Made by a program: the position numbers and the translations under genes. The notes below the pieces were generated by a model, which did not search any database, was not told the origin of the DNA, and was given only the letters and a program-made list of their open reading frames with translations. From assembly GCF_900110165.1 (NCBI RefSeq), contig NZ_FOCQ01000008.1, positions 62,001-126,000 on the forward strand: DNA of 64,000 nucleotides, given 5' to 3'. The stretch comes from Lihuaxuella thermophila. GTDB lineage: Bacteria > Bacillota > Bacilli > Thermoactinomycetales > Thermoactinomycetaceae. This document shows positions 1-9,246 of the stretch, in pieces (the first letter of the stretch is position 1; each line of letters opens with the position of its first letter).

Positions 1-1124
1 ACGCGCTGTTGGAGTTGGAGGAAGGCTTCCGTGCGGCGATTCAGGATCCTTCTTTTGTTCAGGATTTTCGTCATCTTTTGGAAGAATACTCCGGACGGCC
101 CACTCCGCTTACCTTTGCCGAACGGCTGACCGAGTATGCCGGGGGAGCAAAGATTTATCTGAAACGGGAAGATCTCAATCATACCGGTGCACATAAGATT
201 AATAACGCCCTGGGGCAAGCGCTCTTGGCTAAACGGATGGGCAAAAAGAAACTGATTGCTGAGACCGGTGCAGGACAACACGGTGTGGCGACGGCGACGG
301 TGGCTGCTTTATTGGGAATGGAATGCCGGGTGTTCATGGGCGAGGAAGATGTCAGACGCCAACAATTGAACGTTTTCCGCATGGAGCTGTTGGGAGCAAA
401 AGTGATTCCGGTCACTTCCGGCACACGTACGCTGAAGGATGCGACCAATGAAGCACTGCGCGAGTGGGTGGCACATGTGGAAGATACCTTCTATTTGATC
501 GGTTCGGCGGTAGGGCCCCATCCTTATCCCTCCATGGTCAAGTATTTTCAACGGGTGATCAGCGACGAGGCTCGCTCCCAAATCTTGATGCAGGAAGGCA
601 GATTGCCGGACGATGTGGTGGCCTGTATCGGAGGAGGCAGCAACGCGATCGGAATGTTTGCAGCATTTATAGAGGATGAACACGTGCGCCTGCACGGGGT
701 GGAAGCGGCAGGAAAAGGGCTGGATACGAAGGAACACGCGGCTTCTTTAAGTATGGGGCGTCCCGGGGTGCTGCACGGAACCTACAGCTATCTGCTGCAG
801 GATGAACACGGACAAGTATTGCCGGCCCATTCGGTTTCGGCCGGTCTCGATTACCCGGGGGTAGGGCCGGAACACGCTTATCTCAAAGAGACCGGCCGGG
901 TGCGTTATACAGCGGTCACGGATGCTCAAGCTCTCGAAGCGGTGCAGGTGCTGTGCCGGACAGAAGGGATTTTGCCTGCGCTGGAATCGGCACATGCCAT
1001 TGCCGAAGCGATCCAAATCGCCAAAACCCGTTCCGCCGCTGATATATTGATCGTGTGCCTCTCCGGCCGGGGAGACAAAGATGTGGAGACGATTCGCAGC
1101 AGGATGGAGGGAGACCGGTCATGA
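1..1124 (+). CDS. trpB: Tryptophan synthase beta chain (5' end outside window)
   Basis: TrpB condenses indole with L-serine to make tryptophan, using PLP, in an alpha2-beta2 complex with TrpA. The reading frame is open from base 1 and about 25 N-terminal residues are missing, so the TTG at 9 is internal and not a start. The PLP lysine lies in [12 protein letters not shown] (about nt 195) and the phosphate-binding loop is GGGSNAIG. The C-terminus has the family ESAHA and CLSGRGDKD motifs. The stop overlaps the trpA start (ATGA), the usual translational coupling in trp operons. The family identity is clear. Confidence 0.97.
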   Translation, partial: ALLELEEGFRAAIQDPSFVQDFRHLLEEYSGRPTPLTFAERLTEYAGGAKIYLKREDLNHTGAHKINNALGQALLAKRMGKKKLIAETGAGQHGVATATVAALLGMECRVFMGEEDVRRQQLNVFRMELLGAKVIPVTSGTRTLKDATNEALREWVAHVEDTFYLIGSAVGPHPYPSMVKYFQRVISDEARSQILMQEGRLPDDVVACIGGGSNAIGMFAAFIEDEHVRLHGVEAAGKGLDTKEHAASLSMGRPGVLHGTYSYLLQDEHGQVLPAHSVSAGLDYPGVGPEHAYLKETGRVRYTAVTDAQALEAVQVLCRTEGILPALESAHAIAEAIQIAKTRSAADILIVCLSGRGDKDVETIRSRMEGDRS

Positions 1125-1918
1125 CCCGACTGCAAACAGTTCTTCAGTCTGAACAACAATACTTGATCCCGTTTATCATGTCCGGGGATCCCAGTTTGGA
1201 GGCCACCCGGGAACTGATCCATCTTCTGAACGAAGAAGGGGTCGCAGCGATTGAGTTGGGAGTCCCCTTTTCGGACCCGATCGCTGACGGTCCGGTGATC
1301 CAAGCAGCTTCCGAACGCGCTTTGCGGCAAAATGTCACTTTGCAAGATGTTTTGACACTGGGTAGGCAGGTAAGGCAAGAAGGGTGTCAAGTGCCTCTCA
1401 TCCTTTTTACCTATGCCAACCCCGTCTTTCAATACGGGCTCTCCCGGGTGGTGGAAGACGCGGTGGGTTGCGGTTTTGACGGCCTGATCGTCCCTGATCT
1501 TCCGTATGAGGAAAGCGGGGAGTTGCGAGAATGGGGTCAAAAAGCGGGACTCTCAGTGATTCCGCTTGTAGCTCCGACGTCCAGACAGCGAATCCGACAA
1601 ATTGTCGAGGAGGCTCAAGGATTTGTCTACTGTGTCTCCTCCTTGGGGACAACGGGGATGCGGCAGCAATTTGCCGGGACGGTCGACACCTTTTTGCAGA
1701 CGGTGCGCGAGTTGAGTCCGGTGCCCACTGCCGTGGGATTCGGGATCTCCAAACGTGAACATGTGGAACGGTTTCAAAAACAAGCAGATGCCGTTGTGGT
1801 GGGAAGTGCCTTGGTGCGTAAAATCGAAGAACTTTCCGGCGCTTTGTCTGATCCCGTTCAGCGAACCGAAGCTTTGGAGCAGATCAGAGCATTTGTCACA
1901 GCGTTAAAAACGAAGTAA
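1121..1918 (+). CDS. trpA: Tryptophan synthase alpha chain
   Basis: TrpA cleaves indole-3-glycerol phosphate to indole, which is channelled to TrpB. The protein is 265 residues, the normal length, with the catalytic pair Glu45 ([10 protein letters not shown]) and Asp56 (PIADGP) and a phosphate-binding GFGIS loop near residue 207. I chose the ATG at 1121, which overlaps the trpB stop by ATGA. An upstream in-frame start at 1055 would only read through trpB and is unlikely. trpA is followed after 33 bases by hisC, so transcription probably continues into the hisC-tyrA-aroA group, as in Bacillus. Confidence 0.97.
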   Translation: MTRLQTVLQSEQQYLIPFIMSGDPSLEATRELIHLLNEEGVAAIELGVPFSDPIADGPVIQAASERALRQNVTLQDVLTLGRQVRQEGCQVPLILFTYANPVFQYGLSRVVEDAVGCGFDGLIVPDLPYEESGELREWGQKAGLSVIPLVAPTSRQRIRQIVEEAQGFVYCVSSLGTTGMRQQFAGTVDTFLQTVRELSPVPTAVGFGISKREHVERFQKQADAVVVGSALVRKIEELSGALSDPVQRTEALEQIRAFVTALKTK

Positions 1919-1951
1919 GATAGAGGGAAAAGATGTGGAGGGGTTGGGTGA

Positions 1952-3061
1952 ATGAAGCCGAAAGCATCGGTCAGGGGCTTGCCCGTCTATCAGCCGGGTA
2001 AGCCGCTGGAAGAGGTAAAACGCGAATTTGGATTGGAAGATGTAATCAAATTAGCCTCCAACGAAAACCCGTTTGGGTGTTCCAAACAGGTTTGGCCCGC
2101 ATTGGCTGAAGAAAAAGATAATTTTTATCTCTACCCGGAGGGGAGTGCCCCGGAACTGCGTGAAAAACTGGCGGAGCATCTCGAAGCGGACCCGCGCCGG
2201 TTGATCTTCGGAAATGGATCCGATGAAATCGTGCAGATGATTGCCCGGACATATTTGGAGCCGGGAACGGAATCTGTGATGGCTGAGATTACTTTTCCGC
2301 GTTATGAAACGTTGACCCGTATGGAAGGAGCCATCCCGGTGAAGGTGCCGTTAAGAGACGGAATACATGATCTGGAGGCGATGGCCCGTGCGGTAACGGA
2401 GAAAACGAAAATTGTCTGGATCTGCAACCCGAACAACCCGACGGGAACGATCGTGAGCCATGATGCATTAAGCGATTTTCTGGATCAGCTTCCCGATCAT
2501 GTACTGGTGGTTGTAGACGAGGCCTACTACGAATACGTAACAGATCCCTCTTACCCGGACACCTTATCCTTGTTGGATTACAATCCTCGCATCATTGTGC
2601 TTCGGACCTTCTCCAAAATTTACGGTCTGGCGGCATTCCGCATTGGATACGGAGTGGGGCATCCGGATGTGATCACGGAACTCAACCGGGTCCGCGAACC
2701 GTTTAACGTCAACCGGCTGGCTCAAAGAGCGGCGCTGGCAGCCCTGGATGACCAGGCGTTTGTCACGTATTGCCGCAATCAAAACCGTCTGGGCATCAAG
2801 AAGATCACCGATAAACTGGATGAATGGGGTTTGCACTATTTCCCGGCTCACGGGAATTTTATCTTATTTGATACCGGCTATCCCGCCGATGAGGCTTTTG
2901 AATATCTTCTGAAGCGGGGAGTGATTGTGCGTTCCGGCCAGGCGCTCGGTTATCCCACGTATATCCGCGTAACGGTGGGAACGGAAGAGCAAAACAGCCG
3001 TTTTTTGGAGGTTTATGAATCATTTTTGAAAGCGAAAGGAAAGATGCCAACCAATGCCTGA
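1952..3061 (+). CDS. hisC: Histidinol-phosphate / aromatic aminotransferase
   Basis: This is a fold-type I PLP aminotransferase of 369 residues. HisC converts imidazole-acetol phosphate to histidinol phosphate. In B. subtilis the same enzyme also works as an aromatic aminotransferase, which explains its place between trp genes and tyrA. Visible motifs are CNPNNPTG (158-165), Asp189 (VVVDEAYYEY) and the Schiff-base Lys222 in RTFSKIYGLAAFRIGYG. The ATG at 1952 follows a GGAGGGG site. The gene overlaps tyrA by 8 bases. Dual use in histidine and Tyr/Phe synthesis is inferred from the context. Confidence 0.95.
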   Translation: MKPKASVRGLPVYQPGKPLEEVKREFGLEDVIKLASNENPFGCSKQVWPALAEEKDNFYLYPEGSAPELREKLAEHLEADPRRLIFGNGSDEIVQMIARTYLEPGTESVMAEITFPRYETLTRMEGAIPVKVPLRDGIHDLEAMARAVTEKTKIVWICNPNNPTGTIVSHDALSDFLDQLPDHVLVVVDEAYYEYVTDPSYPDTLSLLDYNPRIIVLRTFSKIYGLAAFRIGYGVGHPDVITELNRVREPFNVNRLAQRAALAALDDQAFVTYCRNQNRLGIKKITDKLDEWGLHYFPAHGNFILFDTGYPADEAFEYLLKRGVIVRSGQALGYPTYIRVTVGTEEQNSRFLEVYESFLKAKGKMPTNA

Positions 3062-4211
3062 GCGCGTAGCCATACTTGGAGTAGGACTGATCGGGGGTTC
3101 GCTTGCCCTTGATTTGAAAGAGAGGACCGGTGCGGAAGTCATCGGTTATGACAGATCCGGGGAGGACCTTCATTTTGCGGAAGCGATCGGAGCGATCGAC
3201 GAAGGGAAGACCGACCTGGAGCAGGCGGTAAAGGATGCGGACATCATCATTATCGCTTTACCGGTGGAAAAAATTAAGCAAACCATTGACAGCTTATGTC
3301 AATTGCCGCTTCGTCGCGGATGTATTGTCACCGATGTGGGAAGCACCAAGTCGGAAATCGTGGAGCGGGCACGAAAGTTAAAGGAGCGGGGCATCACCTT
3401 TATCGGGGGACATCCGATGGCTGGATCACATCGGTCGGGCATTAAAGCGGCCCGATCGCTCCTTTTTGAGAACGCTTATTACGTCCTGACTCCTGAGCCT
3501 GACATCCCCGTCTCGGATGTTCAACGCCTCAGCCGGTTGTTGTATCTGGCTACCCGGGCGGAGCTGGTCATTATGGACCCGGTTCATCATGACCGCATCG
3601 TAGGGGCGATCAGCCATTTGCCGCACATCATTGCTGCAGGGCTGGTCAACCAGGTGGGGGATTACAACGAATCCAACGAATGGTTTCACCGCCTGGCGGC
3701 CGGGGGGTTTCGCGATTTGACCCGTATTGGAGCGAGTCATCCCATTATGTGGAGAGACATCCTGCTTTCAAACCGCACGCAATTGATCCGCCTGCTGGAC
3801 GACTGGATCGCGCAGATGTCAGACTTTCGCAAAGCGGTCGCAGAGCGGGATGCAGAACGGATTGAGTTTTTGTTTGATCGGTCGAGAAAGTTGCGGAGAC
3901 AGTTGCCGGATAAGAAAAAGGGCATTCTCAGCCGGATGTACGAATGTTATATCGATGTTCCGGACAAGCCGGGCGTGATCGGTAAAGTTGCCACGTTATT
4001 GGGGAATGAAAATATCAACTTAAGCAATATCGGAGTTATGGAGAATCGCGAGGATTCCCAGGGAGTGTTACGCCTGGCTTTTAAACAGGTTAAAGATTTC
4101 AGGAATGCGGTCGTTTGCTTGCGAAAAGCAGGGTACACCGTGTTTGCGGATGAAGAAGAGGGGAGAGAGGAACATGAGCGCCATCAGGACTTCACGCCCC
4201 AAACCGTTTGA
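3054..4211 (+). CDS. tyrA: Prephenate dehydrogenase with C-terminal ACT domain
   Basis: TyrA oxidatively decarboxylates prephenate to 4-hydroxyphenylpyruvate, the step before tyrosine. The 385-residue protein starts with an NAD-binding Rossmann motif (LGVGLIGGS), has the family motif [12 protein letters not shown] around residues 118-129, and then the helical dimerisation domain. A C-terminal ACT domain (about 305-375, [19 protein letters not shown]) is the usual tyrosine feedback site in Bacillales enzymes. It overlaps hisC by 8 bases and runs 38 bases into aroA, so its last 13 residues are encoded in a second frame over the aroA start, an unusually long overlap. Confidence 0.96.
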   Translation: MPERVAILGVGLIGGSLALDLKERTGAEVIGYDRSGEDLHFAEAIGAIDEGKTDLEQAVKDADIIIIALPVEKIKQTIDSLCQLPLRRGCIVTDVGSTKSEIVERARKLKERGITFIGGHPMAGSHRSGIKAARSLLFENAYYVLTPEPDIPVSDVQRLSRLLYLATRAELVIMDPVHHDRIVGAISHLPHIIAAGLVNQVGDYNESNEWFHRLAAGGFRDLTRIGASHPIMWRDILLSNRTQLIRLLDDWIAQMSDFRKAVAERDAERIEFLFDRSRKLRRQLPDKKKGILSRMYECYIDVPDKPGVIGKVATLLGNENINLSNIGVMENREDSQGVLRLAFKQVKDFRNAVVCLRKAGYTVFADEEEGREEHERHQDFTPQTV

Positions 4212-5457
4212 TTTGACGTTGCGGGTTCCCGGCGACAAATCCATTTCTCATCGATCCGTCATGCTGGGTTCGATCGCTCACGGAGTAACGGAAGTGGAAG
4301 GTTTTTTGCCGGGTGCCGACTGTTTGAGCACCATTGATTGTTTCAGGAAAATGGGTGTGAGCATTGAAAGAACTTCGGAAACATTCGTACGGGTAACCGG
4401 TCGCGGCATCCAAGGGCTCCAGGAACCGAAACTCCCGTTGGATGTGGGAAATTCCGGAACGACCATCCGCTTGATGCTGGGAATTTTGGCGGGTTCATCA
4501 TTTTTCAGCACAGTGGTCGGGGATGAATCGATCGCCAGGAGGCCGATGGGTCGGGTCGTCGAGCCGCTCCGGAAGATGGGAGCACACATTGACGGGCGGG
4601 AGGATGGAAGATTCACGCCTCTGGCGGTGCGTGGAACCAGCCTGGAAGGGATTTCATACGAGAGTCCGGTGGCCAGTGCCCAAGTCAAATCCTGTTTGCT
4701 GTTGGCAGGTCTGCAGGCAGATGGCGTCACCACCATCCAGGAGCCTACTCTGTCCCGGGATCACACGGAACGCATGCTTACGGCCTTTGGCGCCATGGTG
4801 GAACGAGAGCCTAACCGTGTGTCGGTTCACGGTGGTCAGTCTCTGGTTGGAACCCGGGTTCGGGTACCGGGAGATATTTCTTCTGCCGCCTTTTTGCTGG
4901 CAGCTGCTCTGATGGTTCCCGGGAGCCGGATCACCATTGAAGATGTGGGCATTAATCCCACGCGTACGGGCATTCTCGATGCGTTTCGAATGATGGGAGC
5001 CGAACTCGAAGTTGAACAGACAGATGTATGGTGCCATGAACCGGTAGGAAGGATCACCATCTCCGCGGGTGAATTGAAGGGGATTGAAATCGGAGGCGAA
5101 CTGATCCCGAGGTTGATCGATGAAATTCCCGTCCTGGCGGTGGTCGCAACCCAGGCAAAAGGAGAAACAGTGATTCGAGATGCGGCTGAACTGAAAGTGA
5201 AAGAGACGAACCGCATTGCCACAACCGCCCGGGAACTGAGAAAGTTAGGGGCACAGGTGGAAGAGACGGAGGACGGGTTGATCATTTTCGGACCCACTCC
5301 GCTGAGCGGTGGTACGTGCCACAGCCATGGTGACCACCGGATTGGCATGGCCATGGCCATCGCCGGCTTGGCTTCAGATTCCGGGGTTTACGTCGAAGGA
5401 ACCGAGGCGATTAAAGTCTCTTTTCCGGAATTCTCCAGTTTGATCCAGCAGTTATAA
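4174..5457 (+). CDS. aroA: 3-phosphoshikimate 1-carboxyvinyltransferase (EPSP synthase)
   Basis: EPSP synthase joins phosphoenolpyruvate to shikimate 3-phosphate in the common aromatic pathway. The protein is 427 residues, with Lys22 in [10 protein letters not shown] and the motif [14 protein letters not shown]. The C-terminal half has the conserved DEIPVLAV and [11 protein letters not shown] motifs. I took the ATG at 4174 because GGGGAGAGAGG lies just before it. The longer frame from 4105 only reads tyrA sequence. It is the last gene of the aromatic block; a promoter and terminator follow within 145 bases. Called aroE in older B. subtilis nomenclature. Confidence 0.96.
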   Translation: MSAIRTSRPKPFDLTLRVPGDKSISHRSVMLGSIAHGVTEVEGFLPGADCLSTIDCFRKMGVSIERTSETFVRVTGRGIQGLQEPKLPLDVGNSGTTIRLMLGILAGSSFFSTVVGDESIARRPMGRVVEPLRKMGAHIDGREDGRFTPLAVRGTSLEGISYESPVASAQVKSCLLLAGLQADGVTTIQEPTLSRDHTERMLTAFGAMVEREPNRVSVHGGQSLVGTRVRVPGDISSAAFLLAAALMVPGSRITIEDVGINPTRTGILDAFRMMGAELEVEQTDVWCHEPVGRITISAGELKGIEIGGELIPRLIDEIPVLAVVATQAKGETVIRDAAELKVKETNRIATTARELRKLGAQVEETEDGLIIFGPTPLSGGTCHSHGDHRIGMAMAIAGLASDSGVYVEGTEAIKVSFPEFSSLIQQL

Positions 5458-5489
5458 TCCGCCCAAATCAGAAAATTAGGAAAAGCTTG

Positions 5490-5518
5490 TTGACCTTGTC
5501 TATGGGCTCCCGTATAAT
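5490..5518 (+). promoter_or_regulatory. Sigma-A-type promoter just after aroA
   Basis: TTGACC (5490-5495) and TATAAT (5513-5518) are separated by exactly 17 bases, a near-consensus vegetative promoter. It lies between the aroA stop and a terminator about 50 bases downstream, so it should start a transcript near 5525 that meets the terminator almost at once. Activity is inferred from sequence only. Confidence 0.75.
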
Positions 5519-5571
5519 GAAACTACAGTATGGTTTCTCTCCACTCCTATCCAATATTGTACGTCCTGTGC

Positions 5572-5600
5572 AAACCGCTCTTAGGAGCGGTTCTTTTTTT
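5572..5600 (+). terminator. Intrinsic terminator, possibly an attenuator
   Basis: The stem AACCGCTC / GAGCGGTT has a four-base loop and is followed by C and seven T residues. It can end aroA transcription. Because a strong promoter sits just upstream, it also ends a leader of about 75 nt in front of the next gene. The segment CTCCTA (5544-5549) can pair with TAGGAG (5582-5587), part of the terminator loop and 3' arm, giving a possible weak antiterminator. Confidence 0.85.
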
Positions 5601-5639
5601 ATGGCCAGGGTCATACATCTCTGTTGAGGAGGGTTGTCT

Positions 5640-6107
5640 GTGGATTTGAGATGGTGGAGATTGGGCATGGAAATGCTGTTTGTTTTATCAGCCATTATCG
5701 TGTTGAAAATCTGGGTCTTTCCGTTTTTTATCTCCATCTGGTTTCCGGCCGATGATCTTGCTGCCATGTTGCAGGAGTGGACGGTGATCATGGTGGGGAT
5801 CATCACCTGCTTTATCTATTTGGGGCTCGGGTCTTCGGCCAAACATGTTTATCAGTTGTCCAAACGTGAAGCGGCCGCTGTCTTTTTGACCGTTCACTTC
5901 CCGGTGGTCTTATGGGCGGGGGAACTTTATGAAACATGGGTAGGTCTCATCAAAGATCTGGTCCAGTTGTTTTTATCACCATCTTCACTCTATGGCATTT
6001 ATTTTTTAACGGCCTGTTTCGCTTTATTCCTCTTGGGCAGAGGGATTCGGGTGAAAGATGAACAGCAGATGAATGATAAGGTTCTGGTCAAAAGAAAAAA
6101 TTCGTAA
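5640..6107 (+). CDS. Small integral membrane protein, unknown function
   Basis: The 155-residue product has three or four hydrophobic segments (about 8-30, 43-62, 78-97 and 110-135) and a short charged tail (KDEQQMNDKVLVKRKNS). I do not recognise the family. I chose GTG at 5640, which follows GAGGAGGG by 6 bases, over the TTG at 5634, which would overlap the ribosome binding site. It sits behind the promoter-terminator leader at 5490-5600, so its expression may depend on readthrough. In B. subtilis the TPR gene ypiA occupies this slot, so this gene is a lineage-specific replacement. Confidence 0.75.
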   Translation: MDLRWWRLGMEMLFVLSAIIVLKIWVFPFFISIWFPADDLAAMLQEWTVIMVGIITCFIYLGLGSSAKHVYQLSKREAAAVFLTVHFPVVLWAGELYETWVGLIKDLVQLFLSPSSLYGIYFLTACFALFLLGRGIRVKDEQQMNDKVLVKRKNS

Positions 6108-6205
6108 AGCGGGATGCTCTCGGCAAAAATTTTTCATCGGGGTCTATCTTCCTCCAAAAAAGACCAAAATGGGTAATAAGTCAGGATAGGGAGGAAGAAT
6201 AGACA

Positions 6206-7327
6206 GTGAGAATGGCTGATTGGCTTACTTATGCGGACATTGAACAGTTAAAACGACTGAACCGCTTTTATGGAGGGGACTGCGATCACCATTCCAAACA
6301 CGATCTGATCTGTTCATTGCTCAGGTACATGGGAAAGAAGTCCGAGCTGAAAACCAGGATGGAGGAACTCACTCCCGCACAGCAGCGTTTTATGCAATTG
6401 ATTGTTTTGGATCACAGTCTGGCCTACACCATGGAAGAGCTGCTTGCAAAAGGAAGAGCCGCTTTAGACGGAGAAGAAGGGGAGCCGCGCTTGTTCATTG
6501 TGGAAGCAATGAAAAGAGGATGGCTCTTTCCTGGTTACTCTCACCGTACTCAAAATTTGTACCATATTCCGGTCGATACGAAAGAGCAAATGACACAGCT
6601 GTTTGTGGAACCCTATCGCGACCCTGCATACATACTGAAAGAACCTCCTTCTTTCTACCGCAATGAAGAACACCAAATGGCCGCCGATCTCCATCACTTC
6701 CTTGATTTTATCCGCAAAGATATCGTTCGGTTGACCACCGAAGGCTCCATCTATAAACAACAGCAAAAGCAGCTGTTTAAAACCTTTATCATTCCTGAAG
6801 AGCCGATTCAGCACAAAGGGCCCCGGTTTGGGTTTGGCCGTCGTTATCATCTGTATCCTGACCGATTCTCACTGATCTATGATTATGCTTTTTATAAAGG
6901 TTATTTCGTCGAAGAAGAAGAGGGAACTTTACGTTTAACAGAAACTGGTTTAGGGAAAATAAATAACAAAGATCTGCAAGAAAACAGGGAAATGTACCGT
7001 TTTTGGGTTCGCCTTTACCGTAAGCCGATCGTTCATTTACCCATTGTGGTCCGTTGGATCGGGCTCCTCGGTTCCCTCGGCTGGATTTCCGTGGAGCGCG
7101 TCTATCAAGCGGTACAAGCTTGGCTCTCCCCTTTCTACTATGAGACGGAGCAGTCGTTATTTAAAAAGATCATTCAGATGATGCTGCATCTGGGCGTGGT
7201 CAGTCTGGGAACCCAGGACGGACAGCATTACCTTACTCTCACCCATTCAGGACTCAGATGGCTTCAAGGAATCTCTGTTTTTCGTGAACAAGTGATCGAA
7301 GACGGGTTTATAAAGCCTACGGGTTAA
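6206..7327 (+). CDS. Hypothetical protein, possibly winged-helix-like
   Basis: The protein is 373 residues, soluble, and rich in aromatic and charged residues. I recognise no catalytic motif. Several segments (for example LTETGLGKINNKDL and LTLTHSGLRWLQG) look like the wing region of winged-helix repeats seen in helicase-associated or replication-type proteins, which is only a guess. GTG at 6206 is preferred because GGGAGGAAG precedes it by about 10 bases; ATG at 6212 is the alternative. The next gene is ypiB, after a 140-base gap holding a perfect 12-bp inverted repeat. Confidence 0.75.
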   Translation: MRMADWLTYADIEQLKRLNRFYGGDCDHHSKHDLICSLLRYMGKKSELKTRMEELTPAQQRFMQLIVLDHSLAYTMEELLAKGRAALDGEEGEPRLFIVEAMKRGWLFPGYSHRTQNLYHIPVDTKEQMTQLFVEPYRDPAYILKEPPSFYRNEEHQMAADLHHFLDFIRKDIVRLTTEGSIYKQQQKQLFKTFIIPEEPIQHKGPRFGFGRRYHLYPDRFSLIYDYAFYKGYFVEEEEGTLRLTETGLGKINNKDLQENREMYRFWVRLYRKPIVHLPIVVRWIGLLGSLGWISVERVYQAVQAWLSPFYYETEQSLFKKIIQMMLHLGVVSLGTQDGQHYLTLTHSGLRWLQGISVFREQVIEDGFIKPTG

Positions 7328-7361
7328 GAAGGAAAAACAAGTTTTAAGTCGAATATGGAAT

Positions 7362-7410
7362 TACGCAGAAACGTGATGGCAGTTGATGGTGAAACAATCG
7401 TTTCTGCGTA
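7362..7410. repeat. Perfect 12-bp inverted repeat upstream of ypiB
   Basis: TACGCAGAAACG (7362-7373) and CGTTTCTGCGTA (7399-7410) are exact reverse complements separated by 25 bases. No T-run follows, so it is not an ordinary terminator. The right arm overlaps a TATACT hexamer (7409-7414) that could be a -10 element, so an operator or an mRNA stem-loop controlling ypiB is possible. Confidence 0.6.
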
Positions 7411-7467
7411 TACTGAAGCAAAATAGACATAATATTCAATCAAAGGCGGGGTAGGGGGGAAGGGAAG

Positions 7468-8019
7468 ATGAAGAGCAGTGTTTCTGTCTCCGAAAAAAAA
7501 GAATTCATCGGATGGTTTTTAAATCGGTATGAGTTGCGGAAAAAAGAAGCTGCCTGGCTGCTCAGTTACCTGTCCTCAAATGATCAGCTTCTGGAAAAGG
7601 TTCACTTTGTCGACAATGTCCGCCGTTTGCCTAAATCGATGATAATTTCGACCAAGTGCAGCAATATGACAGCATTTCGATTTATCAAAAATAAACGTGT
7701 AGGTGCCGATGTTGAAACCGCCTTTTACGATATTCGTTCATATCCTCATGAAGATCTGTATATCGGGCTGTATTTTAATGACCGGGCGACGTGTCCCGAA
7801 TATGCCTCGGTATTGGAGGTCAACCCCATGGAAAGACATGACTTGGTTCAGGACCATTTGCTCAGTCTGTTCGCGGAGATCCTTCTAGATCGGGCATTGG
7901 AAGAATTTAGACAGCGGCAGCTATATAAACAGATCGATGATGCTTTGGCTGTACGAGATGAACAAACATTTTTACAGCTCAGCGAACAATGGATAAAAAT
8001 ACTGGAGTCCAGAAAATAA
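7468..8019 (+). CDS. ypiB: YpiB, UPF0302 protein with C-terminal IDEAL domain
   Basis: The 183-residue protein matches YpiB of Bacillus in length and position. The UPF0302 domain covers about residues 5-145, with the segment SMIISTKCSNMTAFRF. The tail from residue 150 (QIDDALAVRDEQTFLQLSEQ) matches the short IDEAL domain found in several Firmicutes regulators. In B. subtilis it lies next to ypiF and the qcr genes, as here. The molecular role is poorly defined; an adaptor function linked to respiration or cell-envelope lipids is inference. The ATG at 7468 follows AGGGGGGAAGGG. Confidence 0.9.
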   Translation: MKSSVSVSEKKEFIGWFLNRYELRKKEAAWLLSYLSSNDQLLEKVHFVDNVRRLPKSMIISTKCSNMTAFRFIKNKRVGADVETAFYDIRSYPHEDLYIGLYFNDRATCPEYASVLEVNPMERHDLVQDHLLSLFAEILLDRALEEFRQRQLYKQIDDALAVRDEQTFLQLSEQWIKILESRK

Positions 8020-8087
8020 ATAAGATATAATTGCTCATATCGTGCTCGGCAGTTGCCGGGCATTTCTTATGAAAAGAGGGGAAACAG

Positions 8088-8543
8088 ATGCGCCTGAATA
8101 CCATGGACATGGATCAATGGAGCCAATACGCCCCCTATGTGGATACTCTCTGCTTGCCGATATATCCGCTCAGGATCAAAGACAAGCAAATAGAAATCCA
8201 GCGTGGGCAGGTGGTGGAACGAGTCGCTTCTCTGGTGGAAAAACAATTGACGGGCAGATTGCTTTTGCTTCCCTCCATTACATATGTTGGTCAAGAAGAG
8301 GCGTTTTTTGCTTACGTGACGGAAATTGTACAAGATCTGGCCGGATCGGGGTTTTATCATCTGGTCCTGGTGACAGACGGGGAAGTGCATGCATTGTGTG
8401 AAAAAGTCAGGGCGGAAACTTCCGCTCCACCGATGCAAATCATTTCGCACGGAGTTCAAACCGCAACGATATTAACCGATGAACAGATTGAACAGGAAGC
8501 AGGGATTATTTACCAGAGAATAATTGATATGTGGCAAAATTAA
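8088..8543 (+). CDS. ypiF: YpiF family protein (DUF2487)
   Basis: The 151-residue soluble protein has the size and gene neighbourhood of B. subtilis YpiF, between ypiB and qcrA. Recognisable segments are LPSITYVGQEE and the C-terminal helix EQIEQEAGIIYQRIIDMW. The function is unknown. Conserved linkage to the menaquinol:cytochrome c reductase genes suggests a role in making or regulating that complex. The ATG at 8088 is preceded by AAAGAGGGGAAA. A separate promoter for the qcr genes appears downstream of its stop. Confidence 0.88.
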   Translation: MRLNTMDMDQWSQYAPYVDTLCLPIYPLRIKDKQIEIQRGQVVERVASLVEKQLTGRLLLLPSITYVGQEEAFFAYVTEIVQDLAGSGFYHLVLVTDGEVHALCEKVRAETSAPPMQIISHGVQTATILTDEQIEQEAGIIYQRIIDMWQN

Positions 8544-8598
8544 TCTTAATTGTTATATGAAATATTAATATTGTCGGCTTATAGTCACAGTTGTTTTC

Positions 8599-8628
8599 TT
8601 GACTTTTGCGGAACGCTTTCAGTATCAT
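8599..8628 (+). promoter_or_regulatory. Candidate sigma-A promoter of qcrABC
   Basis: TTGACT (8599-8604) and TATCAT (8623-8628) are spaced by 18 bases, about 95 bases upstream of qcrA. The spacer ends in GGAACGCTTTCA, which resembles the right half of a catabolite-responsive element; the left half matches poorly. In Bacillus the qcr operon is CcpA-repressed, so a cre here would make sense, but this is weak. Confidence 0.5.
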
Positions 8629-8721
8629 GTATATGTCCTAGTAAAAGTGTTTGTCCTAGCAAGCGAAAAGGTTCCGGTCCGAGTGGACGGTTAAGCCGTA
8701 TAGAAGGAGGTCGGACGAGTC

Positions 8722-9219
8722 GTGTCTAAAAAACTTTCCCGCCGCCAATTTTTGACTTACACATTTGGTGGGACAGCGGGTTTTCTGGCTTCGGGGATGC
8801 TTTTTCCGATGGTTCGGTTTGCCATCGATCCAGTGCTCAAAAAAGGAGCAGGCAGCGAATACGTTGAAACAACGATGACCGAAGCGGAAATCACGGATTC
8901 CCCCAAGGCGGTTAAATTTACCATTCACCGCAAGGACGGATGGTATCAACCACCTCAAGGGGAAGAACAGACGGCATGGGTGTTTAAACAGAACGGAAAA
9001 GTTGTGGCCCTTTCACCTGTGTGCAAACATTTGGGTTGTACCGTAAACTGGAACAGCAACCCGCAATTTAAGGACGAGTTTTTCTGTCCTTGCCACTTTG
9101 GTCGTTATTACAAAGATGGTCGCAACGTTCCGGGAACTCCGCCAGCTAAACCGTTAGACAAGTACAAAACCAAAATTGAAAACGGTCGCTTATTGATCGG
9201 ACCGCTGGAGAAAGCTTAA
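8722..9219 (+). CDS. qcrA: Menaquinol:cytochrome c reductase Rieske iron-sulfur subunit
   Basis: QcrA is the Rieske [2Fe-2S] subunit of the menaquinol:cytochrome c oxidoreductase (bc complex). The 165-residue protein begins with a twin-arginine-like signal-anchor (SRRQFLTYTFGG) and one hydrophobic segment (about 12-32). The cluster boxes are CKHLGC (101-106) and CPCHFGRY (122-129), giving Cys101, His103, Cys122 and His125 as ligands. GTG at 8722 follows AGAAGGAGG by 11 bases. It is the first gene of qcrABC. Confidence 0.97.
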   Translation: MSKKLSRRQFLTYTFGGTAGFLASGMLFPMVRFAIDPVLKKGAGSEYVETTMTEAEITDSPKAVKFTIHRKDGWYQPPQGEEQTAWVFKQNGKVVALSPVCKHLGCTVNWNSNPQFKDEFFCPCHFGRYYKDGRNVPGTPPAKPLDKYKTKIENGRLLIGPLEKA

Positions 9220-9246
9220 AGTGTATGGATCGGAGGTGTAGCACTG

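Noticed and set aside
5530-5649. Leader peptide starting at ATG 5530 in the aroA-downstream leader
   Set aside because: No ribosome binding site; the frame runs through the terminator and the next gene's start.
7383-7414. Promoter TTGATG/TATACT upstream of ypiB
   Set aside because: The spacing is 20 bases, too long for a normal sigma-A promoter.
8600-8625. Catabolite-responsive element in the qcr promoter
   Set aside because: Only the right half fits the consensus; kept as a remark, not as a feature.
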